Below are positions 14,463 through 23,354 of a stretch of 35,654 nucleotides of DNA, in pieces. A program made the position numbers and the translations under genes. The notes under the pieces are model-generated. The model had not been told where the DNA came from. It saw only the letters and a list, made by a program, of their open reading frames with translations, and ran no database searches. How positions within the stretch are numbered: position 1 is the stretch's first letter; each line of letters starts with the position of its first letter. The DNA is taken from assembly GCA_009778595.1 (NCBI GenBank), contig WRJI01000019.1, positions 1 through 35,654 on the forward strand. Reading direction: 5' to 3'. The DNA comes from Peptococcaceae bacterium. GTDB taxonomy: Bacteria > Bacillota > Desulfitobacteriia > Desulfitobacteriales > Syntrophobotulaceae.

Positions 14463-14493
14463 AGGGTGAATGAAGGATGAACGAAGGGTGAAT
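14461..14493 (+). repeat. 11-bp tandem repeat after spoVD
   Basis: Three 11-base units, GAAGGGTGAAT, GAAGGATGAAC and GAAGGGTGAAT, start within the spoVD stop codon. They are non-coding, and no function is evident. Confidence 0.75.
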
Positions 14494-14523
14494 GAGGCGT
14501 GTGGAAAAAGATGTTCGAGTTGT

Positions 14524-14552
14524 TTCATTTTTGATGGATGTTTGTGTATAAT
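14524..14552 (+). promoter_or_regulatory. Possible promoter for murE
   Basis: A perfect TATAAT at 14547-14552 with a poor -35 (TTCATT at 14524-14529, 17-base spacer). It would allow murE and later genes to be transcribed apart from spoVD. Confidence 0.4.
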
Positions 14553-14625
14553 AGGTAAGGAGCAAATTCAAGGGAGATATGGTGATTCTGTTTAACAGGT
14601 TTGCCGGCGAACTTTTGAGTAGGGG

Positions 14626-16125
14626 TTGATCACAATATTTGTGAGCAAAACTGTTGCGGAAATAGCGGATTTCTTGAAAGCGGAAACCAACGGATTGGGG
14701 TTGACTGTTTCGGTTGCCGGGGTTTATCAGGATTCGCGGCGTGTTATGCCGGGGTCTTTGTTTGTCTGTGTCGTTGGCATGAATGCAGACGGACACGATT
14801 TTGCCGAAGCGGCTATCGAAGCGGGCGCGGGGGCATTGCTGGTTGAAAGGTTTTTGCCTTGGGATATTCCTCAGATCAGGGTACATGATATTCGGGCTGT
14901 TGTTGGTGAGTTGGCGGCTTTGCTCTATGAAAAACCGGCATTGCAGTTGAAATTGGTCGGGGTGACCGGGACCAACGGCAAGACGACGGTTGTGAGTTTG
15001 ATTAGCCATGTTGCCGCACGGTTGGGGCAGAAATCCGGTATGATTGGAACTTTGGGGGTTGAGTTTGACGGGTGTCTGACGCCTGGAAGTCACACGACAC
15101 CGGAAGCTATCGATATTCAGGCTGCGTTGAGCCGGATGGTGGATGAAGGCGCGGATTTGGCGGTGATGGAGGTTTCGTCTCACGCTTTGCGTCAGGGTCG
15201 GATTAATGGTTGCGCTTTTGACGTGATGATTTTTACGAATCTGACCCAGGATCATTTGGATTATCATAGCAGTATGGAGGATTATCTGGAAGCGAAGTCT
15301 TTGGCTTTTTCCCGTGAGGATTTTTATAAGAACGGCAGGATTTCTCTATTGAATGGGGATGACCCCAGTTGTGCTTATCTGCGGGAGAAGGCTTTGTCCA
15401 GTGTGACTTTCGGAATCGACGCGGCTGATCTGGATTATCGGGCCGCGAACATTGCGATGTCGGACAGAGGGGTTGGGTTCGATGTTCTGTGTGCCCGGGA
15501 CGAGGTCTGTCATATTCATGTTCAGACACCCGGCCGTTTTAGTGTCTATAACGCATTGGCGGTTTTTGCATGGGCTCGGGAAAGCGGGTACAATGGTGAG
15601 GCGGTGTGCGATGTTTTAGCGGGGATTCCGGGGGTTCCGGGTCGCTTTGAGAGTATGCGCTGCGGACAGGATTTTCAGGTGATTGTTGATTATGCCCATA
15701 CGCCGGACGGTTTGGTTAATGTTTTAACAACAGCCCGGGAGATTACGGCGGGTCGGTTGATATGTGTTTTTGGCTGCGGTGGAGACCGGGATCGCTCGAA
15801 GAGACCTCTTATGGGCAAGGCGGTAGCTTCTTTGAGTGATATTGTGATTGTGACTTCTGATAATCCGCGATCAGAGGATCCGATGGCCATTATTCGTGAT
15901 ATCTTGCCTGGCTTGGAGGGGGTTCCCAAGAATCCGCAGCATTCACCTATAGTTGAGGTGAACCGCTACAAGGCGATTGCAGCGGCGTGCCGTTTGGCCC
16001 GGGCGGGAGATACAGTTGTCATTGCCGGGAAGGGGCATGAAGATTACCAGATCATTGGAAAGGATACAATACATTTTGACGATCGTGAGGTTGCAACAGA
16101 AATTCTGACAGATTTGTGCCGATGA
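14626..16125 (+). CDS. murE: UDP-MurNAc-L-Ala-D-Glu:meso-diaminopimelate ligase
   Basis: A cytoplasmic Mur ligase of about 499 residues that adds the third stem-peptide residue. It shows the P-loop GVTGTNGKTT, the THTTPEAIDIQ-like substrate segment (SHTTPEAIDIQ), the NLTQDHLDYHSS motif, DYAHTPDGL and FGCGGDRDRSKRPLM. DNPR (residues 412-415, in SDNPRSEDP) is the signature of meso-DAP rather than lysine specificity. The start is uncertain: the TTG at 14626 has AGGGG directly against it, while a GTG at 14641 (VSKTVAEI) has that site about 15 bases away. It begins the murE-murF-mraY-murD run. Confidence 0.97.
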   Translation: MITIFVSKTVAEIADFLKAETNGLGLTVSVAGVYQDSRRVMPGSLFVCVVGMNADGHDFAEAAIEAGAGALLVERFLPWDIPQIRVHDIRAVVGELAALLYEKPALQLKLVGVTGTNGKTTVVSLISHVAARLGQKSGMIGTLGVEFDGCLTPGSHTTPEAIDIQAALSRMVDEGADLAVMEVSSHALRQGRINGCAFDVMIFTNLTQDHLDYHSSMEDYLEAKSLAFSREDFYKNGRISLLNGDDPSCAYLREKALSSVTFGIDAADLDYRAANIAMSDRGVGFDVLCARDEVCHIHVQTPGRFSVYNALAVFAWARESGYNGEAVCDVLAGIPGVPGRFESMRCGQDFQVIVDYAHTPDGLVNVLTTAREITAGRLICVFGCGGDRDRSKRPLMGKAVASLSDIVIVTSDNPRSEDPMAIIRDILPGLEGVPKNPQHSPIVEVNRYKAIAAACRLARAGDTVVIAGKGHEDYQIIGKDTIHFDDREVATEILTDLCR

Positions 16126-16168
16126 TTCGGGTCCGAGCTGATAATATGAGGTGGAGGTAAAGTGAGTT

Positions 16169-17752
16169 ATGTGGAAAAGTGTTGAAGTGAGTGCGTTAGT
16201 TGATGGTAGGCTTTTTGGACCTCAGGATAATTCTTTTGATAATTGTGTGATTGATAGCCGACAGGCGCGTGAGGGTTCGATGTTTTTTGCTATTCCGGGG
16301 GAGAAAGTTGATGGGCACGCCTTTATTCGGCAGGCTTGGGATGCGGGTGCGACTATTGTTGTGGCCGGTGTGGAAGGGTATAAAAACCATTTTTGCGCGG
16401 AGATTTCCCCTTTGACTGATAAGGATGTTTATTTTACTGTGCCGCCGGAAAAGGCGTTGATTCTTGTTCCTGATGCTTTGGAGGCGTTGCAAAAGTTGGC
16501 CTATATTAGGCTTGATGAGTTGGATGCTTTTGTTGTTGCTGTGACGGGTAGCAACGGTAAAACGACAACGAAAGATATGATTGCGGCGGTTTTATCTGTT
16601 CGGTTCCAGGTACATAAAACTCCTGAGAATTGTAACACGGAGATTGGCCTGCCTTTATGTGTTTTGCACGCACCGCCGGATACGGAGGTTTTTGTGTTGG
16701 AGATGGGTATGCGGGGTCCCGGTGAGATAACCCAGCTCTGTCAGATCAGCCGACCCAATATCGGTGTGATTACCAATATCGGGAATACACATATTGAGCT
16801 TCTTGGATCTCAGGAGGCGATTTCTCGGGCGAAATGGGAATTGATCGCTTCTTTGCCCAAGGGAGGGGTAGCTGTTCTGAATGCCGATGATGCTGAGAGC
16901 GCGGCGATGATGAAGACTCGGGGCATGAATTGCCGGAAGGTCTGTTTTGGTTTGGAAGGCCGTTATGGGGATTTGCAGGTGCAGGCCCATGATGTGGAGG
17001 CTTTCGGCGATACAGGGACACGTTTCAAGGCGGTTTGCCAGTTGATTGAACGTAACCCGATTCCGCGACGAGCTTGCGACCGCAACCCTGTCATTGATGA
17101 GGGGACCCAAAAGACGGACTGGAACATTGATCGGCGCCAGAGTCCCTTTCGGGATCGGCGGCAGCTTGGGGCTGATTCTTGTGAGCCGATCGTTGTGGAG
17201 TTGCCTTTGCCGGGGAATCATAACGTGTTGAACGCTTTAGCGGCTTTATCGGTGGGTCGCGTTCTCAATGTTCCTTTGCGGGAAGGCGCGTTGGCTTTGA
17301 GCAATCCTGGGTTGAGCAAAATGCGTTTGGAGATTGTGCCGGGAGTCGACGGATGCATGGTGATCAATGATTGCTATAATGCCAACCCGGCTTCGATGAA
17401 AGCTTCTTTGGGTGTGCTTAAGGAGCGCACGGAAGGGGCGACGATCTCTGTGCTGGGTGATATGTTTGAATTGGGACAATTGGCTTTGAGCCAGCATTTG
17501 GTTATTGGGGCGCTGGTGGCTTTTCTCGAGATTGACTATCTGGTGACTTTGGGGTCTCTGGCAGAGCAAATTGCGCGAGGCGCTTTGGAGAGCGGTTTTC
17601 CGGCCGACCGGGTTTTTCAATGCCATAACCACGAGGAAGCGGCACAACGAACGCGGGAACTGATTCAACGGGCCGGGCCTGGATGTTGGGTTTTGGTCAA
17701 GGCTTCCCGGGGAATGGCTATGGAGAGTATTGTTGAGGCGATTGTTCCGTGA
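16169..17752 (+). CDS. murF: UDP-MurNAc-tripeptide:D-Ala-D-Ala ligase
   Basis: A 527-residue MurF, which adds D-Ala-D-Ala to complete the cytoplasmic pentapeptide. It contains DSRQAREGSMFFAIPGEKVDGHAF, the P-loop VTGSNGKTTTK (from residue 125), HKTPENCNTEIGLP, EMGMRGPGEI, NIGNTHIELLGS, the LPGNHNVLNALAAL motif, NDCYNANPASM and LGDMFELG. It is longer than the usual roughly 450 residues because of an Arg/Asp-rich insertion of about 45 residues (about 293-340) just before VVELPLPGNHN, with no counterpart I recognise. GGTGGAGG lies upstream of the ATG. Confidence 0.97.
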   Translation: MWKSVEVSALVDGRLFGPQDNSFDNCVIDSRQAREGSMFFAIPGEKVDGHAFIRQAWDAGATIVVAGVEGYKNHFCAEISPLTDKDVYFTVPPEKALILVPDALEALQKLAYIRLDELDAFVVAVTGSNGKTTTKDMIAAVLSVRFQVHKTPENCNTEIGLPLCVLHAPPDTEVFVLEMGMRGPGEITQLCQISRPNIGVITNIGNTHIELLGSQEAISRAKWELIASLPKGGVAVLNADDAESAAMMKTRGMNCRKVCFGLEGRYGDLQVQAHDVEAFGDTGTRFKAVCQLIERNPIPRRACDRNPVIDEGTQKTDWNIDRRQSPFRDRRQLGADSCEPIVVELPLPGNHNVLNALAALSVGRVLNVPLREGALALSNPGLSKMRLEIVPGVDGCMVINDCYNANPASMKASLGVLKERTEGATISVLGDMFELGQLALSQHLVIGALVAFLEIDYLVTLGSLAEQIARGALESGFPADRVFQCHNHEEAAQRTRELIQRAGPGCWVLVKASRGMAMESIVEAIVP

Positions 17753-17807
17753 TTTTTGAACAGACGAACAAGCGAATACCGAATCATCGAGTAGGGAGGT
17801 TAGGCGA

Positions 17808-18815
17808 TTGACTTACACGCTTATTTTGTCAACGGGGATTGCCTTGGTCGTGAGTCTGATTCTGGGCCCTCTGTTGATTCCTATGCTTCATAAATGGAAG
17901 TTTGGCCAGAACATTCGCTTGGATGGTCCGCAGCATCATTTGCGCAAAGCGGGGACGCCTACTGTTGGCGGGCTTATTTTTATTATTGCTGTGGTTGTGG
18001 CTGTTGGTCTCTGCGGTTTCTTGGCGGCGGGGAACACGCTGACTTCGGTTTTTCCTATGAGTATCTGTTTGGTGTCATTCCTATCTTTTGGGATTCTGGG
18101 CGGCCTCGACGATGTGATTAAAATTGCGCAGAAACGCAACCTGGGTCTGACGGCCAAACAGAAGCTTGTGGGGCAGTTTGTGCTGGTGGGTCTTATTCTC
18201 GCCCTGGCGGCTTGGGCCGGTCGCGGAACAGATATTTATGTGCCTTTTATGCAGAATACTTTTGATGTTGGATGGATTTATTATCCCGTTGTGGCCGTTG
18301 TGCTTGTGGGGATGATAAACGCAGTTAACCTGACAGATGGGTTGGACGGACTGGCTTCGGGCAGTGTGGTGTTTTCGGCGTCCGCGTTTTATTGTATTGC
18401 TTTGATGCTGTGGGTGCAGGGCGCGGAGGAGGGGTTGGGTATCGCGATTTTTGCTGCCGCTTTGGTGGGGGCGTGTTTCGGATTCCTTAGGTTTAACGCT
18501 TTTCCGGCTCAGGTATTTATGGGGGATTGTGGGTCTTTGGCTTTGGGGGGTGCCTTGGCGGCTATGGCTGTGATGACACGCACGGAGCTTCTGTTTTTGT
18601 TGATCGGATTTGTTTATTTGATTGAGATGTTTTCGGTGGTTTTGCAGGTTATTTCTTTTAAAACCCGGGGTAAGCGGATTTTTCGTATGAGCCCCCTGCA
18701 CCATCATTTTGAGTTGGGCGGTTGGAGTGAGCAAAAGGTTGTGGTGACGTTCTGGGCTTGTTCTTTTGTGGCAGCGGCGGTTTCTGTGGTGATTTTCTTT
18801 TGGGGGTATGTATGA
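17808..18815 (+). CDS. mraY: Phospho-MurNAc-pentapeptide translocase
   Basis: A 335-residue polytopic membrane enzyme that joins phospho-MurNAc-pentapeptide to undecaprenyl phosphate, giving lipid I. About ten membrane helices are visible. Catalytic and signature segments are present: GTPTVGG, the GGLDDVIKI Asp pair, NAVNLTDGLDGLASG, FNAFPAQVFMGDCGSLALGG and the PLHHHFE histidine motif. The start is a TTG with GGGAGG eight bases upstream; no ATG would give the correct N-terminus. The stop overlaps the murD start (ATGA). Confidence 0.97.
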   Translation: MTYTLILSTGIALVVSLILGPLLIPMLHKWKFGQNIRLDGPQHHLRKAGTPTVGGLIFIIAVVVAVGLCGFLAAGNTLTSVFPMSICLVSFLSFGILGGLDDVIKIAQKRNLGLTAKQKLVGQFVLVGLILALAAWAGRGTDIYVPFMQNTFDVGWIYYPVVAVVLVGMINAVNLTDGLDGLASGSVVFSASAFYCIALMLWVQGAEEGLGIAIFAAALVGACFGFLRFNAFPAQVFMGDCGSLALGGALAAMAVMTRTELLFLLIGFVYLIEMFSVVLQVISFKTRGKRIFRMSPLHHHFELGGWSEQKVVVTFWACSFVAAAVSVVIFFWGYV

Positions 18816-20179
18816 AAGTTGTTGTGATTGGAGCCGGCATGAGCGGCGCGGCGGCGGCGGCGAAGCTGGAAGAAAAAGGAGCTTTGGTGTATTTGATGGA
18901 TGCTAAAGAGAAGGCGGAGCTTCCGTTCATACGGGAGCTTTCTTTGCCGGAGGAGCAGATGGTGTTTGGCCGGGAAATGTCTTTGGCGAATGTTCCGGGA
19001 GAGCCTCCCGATCTGGTGGTGTTGTCACCGGGGGTGCCGCCGAAGGTTAGGGCGATTCAGGAGGCTTTGGCTGACGGGATTCGTATTTGGAGCGAAGTGG
19101 AATTGGCTTTAACAGACGGTCAGGGGGACAAGGGGGCCGGCGGTTTCACGGTTGTTGGGGTGACGGGAAGCAATGGGAAGACGACGACCACAAGTTTGAT
19201 TGGAGCTTTGGCCGAGAGTACAGGGAAGAAGTCGGTGGTGGCCGGGAATATTGGTGTTCCTTTGACCGGTCTTGTGCCTGATGAGTATGATTTTATCGTG
19301 GCCGAGCTGTCGAGTTTCCAATTGGCTTTTTTGGATAAACTGAGGATTCCGATTGCGGTGTTGCTTAATGTTACGCCGGATCATTTGGATTGGCACGGGT
19401 CCTTCGAAGCGTATGCTGCGGCTAAGGGCAGGATTTTGCAGAATCAACTGGCGGGTGATGTTTGTGTGATTAATGGGGATTGCCCGGTATGCAGGCGATT
19501 GTCTGAGCAGGTGAGAGGACGCCGGATTGTTTTTAGTTCAACGACGCTGCCGGATTCGGGTTGGGGGTTGGAACGGGGATGGATTGTCCGCCGTTGTGAC
19601 GGGAAGAGTCGGAAGGTGGTGCCGGTGGACCACCTTCGGTTGAAAGGGGCGCATAACTGGGAAAATGTTATGGCGGCTTTGGCTGTTGGAGAAGAAATGG
19701 GGCTATCTGATGAGGATCTGGTTGGGGTTGTGGGGGGGTTCGAAGCGGTTCGGCATCGTCAGGAGGTTGTCGGAACTTATAACGGTGTTGTTTATGTCAA
19801 TGATTCCAAGGCGACAAATCCTGATTCGGCGATTAAGGCACTGGGTTCTTATACCGGCCCTATAGTTTTGTTAGCCGGGGGGCGGAACAAAGGTCTTGAT
19901 ATGATAGGGTTTATGAAGGCGGCAAAGGATCGGTGCCGATGTGTTGTGATTTACGGGGAAGCGACCAAAGAACTTCGGGAAGCGGCAGCGGAGGTTGGCG
20001 TCCTTCGGACGGTTGTGGCGGAGAGCTTTGCCGACGCGGTTTATGCGGCGGTTGCCGAATCTGAGGCAGGAGACGTGGTGTTGCTGTCGCCGGGTTGTAC
20101 GAGTTGGGATGCTTTCAAGAACTATGAGGAGAGGGGGGACTGTTTTCGAGAGATGGTGATGCGGCTTGCCGGAGGTTAG
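18812..20179 (+). CDS. murD: UDP-MurNAc-L-Ala:D-Glu ligase
   Basis: A 455-residue MurD, the ligase that adds D-glutamate as the second stem residue. The start is the ATG overlapping the mraY stop; it gives the Rossmann-like MKVVVIGAGMSGAAAA, whereas the longer frame has no family match. The P-loop GVTGSNGKTTTT has its Lys at 123; other motifs are VAELSSFQL, LLNVTPDHLDWHGS, GAHNWENVMAAL, FEAVRHRQEVV, VNDSKATNPDSAIKAL and LLSPGCTSWDAFKNYEERG. It is the last gene of the tightly packed mur run; 171 bases of G-rich sequence without a clear promoter separate it from the SDR pair. Confidence 0.97.
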   Translation: MKVVVIGAGMSGAAAAAKLEEKGALVYLMDAKEKAELPFIRELSLPEEQMVFGREMSLANVPGEPPDLVVLSPGVPPKVRAIQEALADGIRIWSEVELALTDGQGDKGAGGFTVVGVTGSNGKTTTTSLIGALAESTGKKSVVAGNIGVPLTGLVPDEYDFIVAELSSFQLAFLDKLRIPIAVLLNVTPDHLDWHGSFEAYAAAKGRILQNQLAGDVCVINGDCPVCRRLSEQVRGRRIVFSSTTLPDSGWGLERGWIVRRCDGKSRKVVPVDHLRLKGAHNWENVMAALAVGEEMGLSDEDLVGVVGGFEAVRHRQEVVGTYNGVVYVNDSKATNPDSAIKALGSYTGPIVLLAGGRNKGLDMIGFMKAAKDRCRCVVIYGEATKELREAAAEVGVLRTVVAESFADAVYAAVAESEAGDVVLLSPGCTSWDAFKNYEERGDCFREMVMRLAGG

Positions 20180-20350
20180 TCGGATGTGCAGGGTTGACAT
20201 CAGGGTTGGTCAGGGTTGGAAGTTGGAGGGCGGCAAGGCGGCAATGGGGTGCACTTGCGAGTGTTGTCCGCATATGATAAACTTTTATGAGGGATTAAAA
20301 CATAATGCGGTTTGTCTTTTCATGGTGGGTATTGTTGAGGGGGAAATCGT

Positions 20351-21169
20351 TTGAATGCGTTTAGCGGAAAAGTTGCGGTTATCACCGGTGCCGGTTCCGG
20401 AATCGGTAGAGCGCTTGCGATAGATCTGGCGAAAAGAGGCGCTCGGTTGGCGATTTCCGATATTGATGCCGATACTCTGGCGGAAACCGGCAAAATGATC
20501 AAACAAAATAACGTTTTCATGCAACCTGTTGATGTTACTGATCTGGGACAGGTTTCTAAGTTTGCTCAGGATACAGTTGACCACTTTGGCGTGGTGCATC
20601 AAGTCTATAACAATGCGGGTGTCGGATTCGCCGGTATGGATATTCTCAATGCGCCCTACAGTTATTATGAGACGGCTCTGCAGATCAACCTGTGGGGAGT
20701 GATTTATGGAACTCGCGAGTTCTTGCCTCATGTTATCGCGTCAGGAGACGGTCATATTATCAATGTATCCAGCTTGGCGGGGTTCTTTCCAATGATTCAA
20801 CAAGCGCCCTATACCGCGTCAAAATTTGCTGTGTGTGGTTTTTCAGAGGTGCTGCGTTCCGAAATGATTATGAGGCATTTTCCTGTTAAGATATCTGTCG
20901 TCTACCCGGCGGGGGTCAAAAGCGATATCGTTGACCGGGCACTCAGTCAAGACGAAGATAAACGCATTATGGAGACCGCCAGAAAATACGAAAAAGCGTT
21001 CTTTCGAATATCTACAGAAAAATGCGCCAAAACCATTCTTGATGCGGTTGCCCGGGGCAAGAAACACATACGCATGGGACAAGCTATTACCATTTACAAG
21101 TTAATGAGGTATTTCCCAAGAACCTGTTCGCGGGGTATGATAAGGTCGGCGCGGAAAAACGGCGCATGA
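20351..21169 (+). CDS. Short-chain dehydrogenase/reductase, first of a tandem pair
   Basis: A 272-residue classical SDR, an NAD(P)(H)-dependent oxidoreductase of unknown substrate. The cofactor motif TGAGSGIG is at 12-19, NNAG near 88, the active-site Ser in NVSSLAG, and Y154-x3-K158 in YTASK. SDIDAD after the second strand has an Asp that usually favours NAD. The start is a TTG with TTGAGGGGGAAA upstream. By eye it is identical to the next gene at roughly half or more of positions. The C-terminus ends with YFPRTCSRGMIRSARK, a possible amphipathic membrane-contact segment. Its place between murD and ftsW is not usual for dcw clusters. Confidence 0.9.
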   Translation: MNAFSGKVAVITGAGSGIGRALAIDLAKRGARLAISDIDADTLAETGKMIKQNNVFMQPVDVTDLGQVSKFAQDTVDHFGVVHQVYNNAGVGFAGMDILNAPYSYYETALQINLWGVIYGTREFLPHVIASGDGHIINVSSLAGFFPMIQQAPYTASKFAVCGFSEVLRSEMIMRHFPVKISVVYPAGVKSDIVDRALSQDEDKRIMETARKYEKAFFRISTEKCAKTILDAVARGKKHIRMGQAITIYKLMRYFPRTCSRGMIRSARKNGA

Positions 21170-21202
21170 GAGCCAAATGCGCAGAGATTGAGGGATGCTA
21201 TT

Positions 21203-22024
21203 ATGAAAAGTTTTAACGGAAAAGTTGCCGTCATTACCGGGGCCGGTTCCGGTATCGGCAGAGCGCTGGCGCTGGAGTTGGCGCGGCGGGGGGCGAAATT
21301 GGCGCTTTCGGATATCGATGGGGACAGCTTGGAAGAGACCGCCAAACTTGTCGGTCAGGAAAACATATTCACGCAAACAGTTGATGTGGCGAATGTGGAG
21401 CAGGTTATAAAATTTGCGAAGGACACTTTCACGCATTTTGGCGTGGTGCATCAGGTCTATAATAATGCCGGAATGGCTTCGTTGGGGAGTATTCTCGGGA
21501 CCTCTTATCAGGAATTTGAGAATGTGCTAAATATTAATCTCTGGGGTGTGGTATACGGAACTCGAGAATTTCTTCCTTATCTTGTAGCTTCGGGAGAGGG
21601 TCATATCATTAATGTTGCCAGTGTGAACGGATATCTTGCGATTCCTTATGCCGCTCCTTATGTGACATCAAAATTTGCTGTACGCGGGTTCTCAGAATCT
21701 TTGAGAGCGGAAATGCTCCGGATGGGGCTGTCTCTTAAGGTGACTGTGGTCTCTCCGTCCGGGGTCAAAAGCGGCATCATTACCAGCGCAATCAGCAAGG
21801 AGGAGAACCAAAAGAGACAGTCCGACGCAAAAATCCATGAAGAAAAGTTTTTTACAATAACCGCTGAGAGTTGTGCCAAAAAAATCCTGAACGGAGTCGC
21901 TCGTGGCAAGAGCCGCATCCGTATAGGGAACGCAGCTGCAGCAGACAGACTGGTCCGGCTGTTTCCGCAGAGTTATACCCCGATTATGGAATTCCTTCTG
22001 AAATATGTGTTCTACAGAAGGTGA
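21203..22024 (+). CDS. Short-chain dehydrogenase/reductase, second of a tandem pair
   Basis: A 273-residue classical SDR, paralogue of the preceding gene. I chose the ATG at 21203 because TTGAGGG lies just upstream and it gives MKSFNGKVAVITGAGSGIG, parallel to the first copy. TGAGSGIG, SDIDGD, NNAG, NVASVNG and the YVTSK active site are intact. Both copies share HFGVVHQVYNNAG and INLWGV-YGTREFLP. The pair differs more toward the C-terminus, so the copies may have distinct substrates. Gap to the first copy is 33 bases, so they should be co-transcribed. The role near the wall genes is unknown. Confidence 0.9.
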   Translation: MKSFNGKVAVITGAGSGIGRALALELARRGAKLALSDIDGDSLEETAKLVGQENIFTQTVDVANVEQVIKFAKDTFTHFGVVHQVYNNAGMASLGSILGTSYQEFENVLNINLWGVVYGTREFLPYLVASGEGHIINVASVNGYLAIPYAAPYVTSKFAVRGFSESLRAEMLRMGLSLKVTVVSPSGVKSGIITSAISKEENQKRQSDAKIHEEKFFTITAESCAKKILNGVARGKSRIRIGNAAAADRLVRLFPQSYTPIMEFLLKYVFYRR

Positions 22025-22162
22025 AAGAAGTCCAAATCACTTAAATGTCTTGTGTATGCTTTCGTGGTTTCGAGCATAAACATTATAGGATCATTTCGGA
22101 CAAAAGACATAAATTGATTTTGACTGGACGGAGTACTGGGCTGAGTACCGGGACACAGGGGG

Positions 22163-23269
22163 GTGTCAATACTGAGGAAAAGACTGTACGATTTCAATAT
22201 TGATTGGGGTCTATTTATTGTTATTGCCATTTTGCTTATTCTTGGTATCGTGATGACATATAGTTCAAGTGCGGTTAAGGGAATGCTCTACTACGATAAT
22301 AAATATCACTTCTTTTTTATGCAATTGTTATGGGTGGCGATGGGTCTGGTTGCTATGGCTGTTGCTGCCGGGATGGATATCCGGTTGCTTTGGCGATGGG
22401 CCAAGGTGTTGTTTATTGTGTCCCTGGTATTGCTGTTGCTGGTAAAGGTGCCGGGGTTGGGGCGCAGCGTGAACGGTGCCAACAGGTGGATCGGGTTAGG
22501 ACCATTATCGATTCAACCCTCAGAGGTGATAAAAATCGCGATGGTTGTCATTGCGGCTAAGGTTTTGACACAGACCAAGGATTTCCACGTATTTCGAAAA
22601 GGTATGTTACCAACACTGCTTATCATGGGGTTGGTCTGTGGTTTGGTGATGTTGCAGCCTGATTTGGGGACGACTTTGGTGATAGCGGCTACGGTTTGCA
22701 TTATGCTGGTGGTGGCAGGAGCAAGAGTCAAACATTTGGTCTTGCTGGGCGGCGCAGGCGTGGGGTTGATGACAATGGCTATCTTAGCGGCGCCGTACCG
22801 AATGAAGCGGATTTTTGCTTTCATTGATCCCTGGGCCGATCCTTCGGGCAATGGGTATCAAACCATACAATCCCTGCTCGCTTTGGGTCCCGGTGGGTTG
22901 TTCGGTTTGGGGTTGGGGCAGAGTCGACAAAAATTCCTTTACCTGCCGGAAAATCATACCGACTTCATCTTCGCCATGATTGGCGAAGAACTGGGGTTCA
23001 TCGGCGGGTGTTTTGTCATCCTGTTGTTTTTCTTGTTTATTTGGCGAGGGTTTCGATTAGCTATGCATGTTCGTGAGCCTTTCATGAGTTTGCTGGCGGT
23101 GGGGCTCACGTCGTTAATTGGGGTTCAAGCTATGGTGAATATGGGTGTGGTGAGCGGTCTGCTTCCGGTGACAGGAATCACGCTACCGTTTCTAAGTTAT
23201 GGAGGGACATCGCTCATCTTTACGATGATCGGCGCGGGATTGTTGCTGAATATTTCGAGAGAATTATGA
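22163..23269 (+). CDS. ftsW: Peptidoglycan glycosyltransferase FtsW (SEDS family)
   Basis: A 368-residue ten-helix membrane protein that polymerises lipid II into septal glycan together with a class B penicillin-binding protein. Diagnostic segments: GANRWIGLGPLSIQPSE, MLQPDLGTTLV, the long extracytoplasmic loop with PWADPSGNGYQTIQSLLALGPGG, GLGLGQSRQKFLYLPENHTDFIFAMIGEELGF (with the catalytic Asp region) and LPFLSYGGTSL. The start is a GTG directly after a G-run; no better start exists in frame. ftsW-murG order is as in other dcw clusters. Confidence 0.96.
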   Translation: MSILRKRLYDFNIDWGLFIVIAILLILGIVMTYSSSAVKGMLYYDNKYHFFFMQLLWVAMGLVAMAVAAGMDIRLLWRWAKVLFIVSLVLLLLVKVPGLGRSVNGANRWIGLGPLSIQPSEVIKIAMVVIAAKVLTQTKDFHVFRKGMLPTLLIMGLVCGLVMLQPDLGTTLVIAATVCIMLVVAGARVKHLVLLGGAGVGLMTMAILAAPYRMKRIFAFIDPWADPSGNGYQTIQSLLALGPGGLFGLGLGQSRQKFLYLPENHTDFIFAMIGEELGFIGGCFVILLFFLFIWRGFRLAMHVREPFMSLLAVGLTSLIGVQAMVNMGVVSGLLPVTGITLPFLSYGGTSLIFTMIGAGLLLNISREL

Positions 23270-23354
23270 TGTGGCAGGAAAAAAGGATGATAGGTGCAGA
23301 ATACTATGGGTGTTCTAAGATAATCAATTGTCAGTGAAGGGGGTTCGTTGCTCA

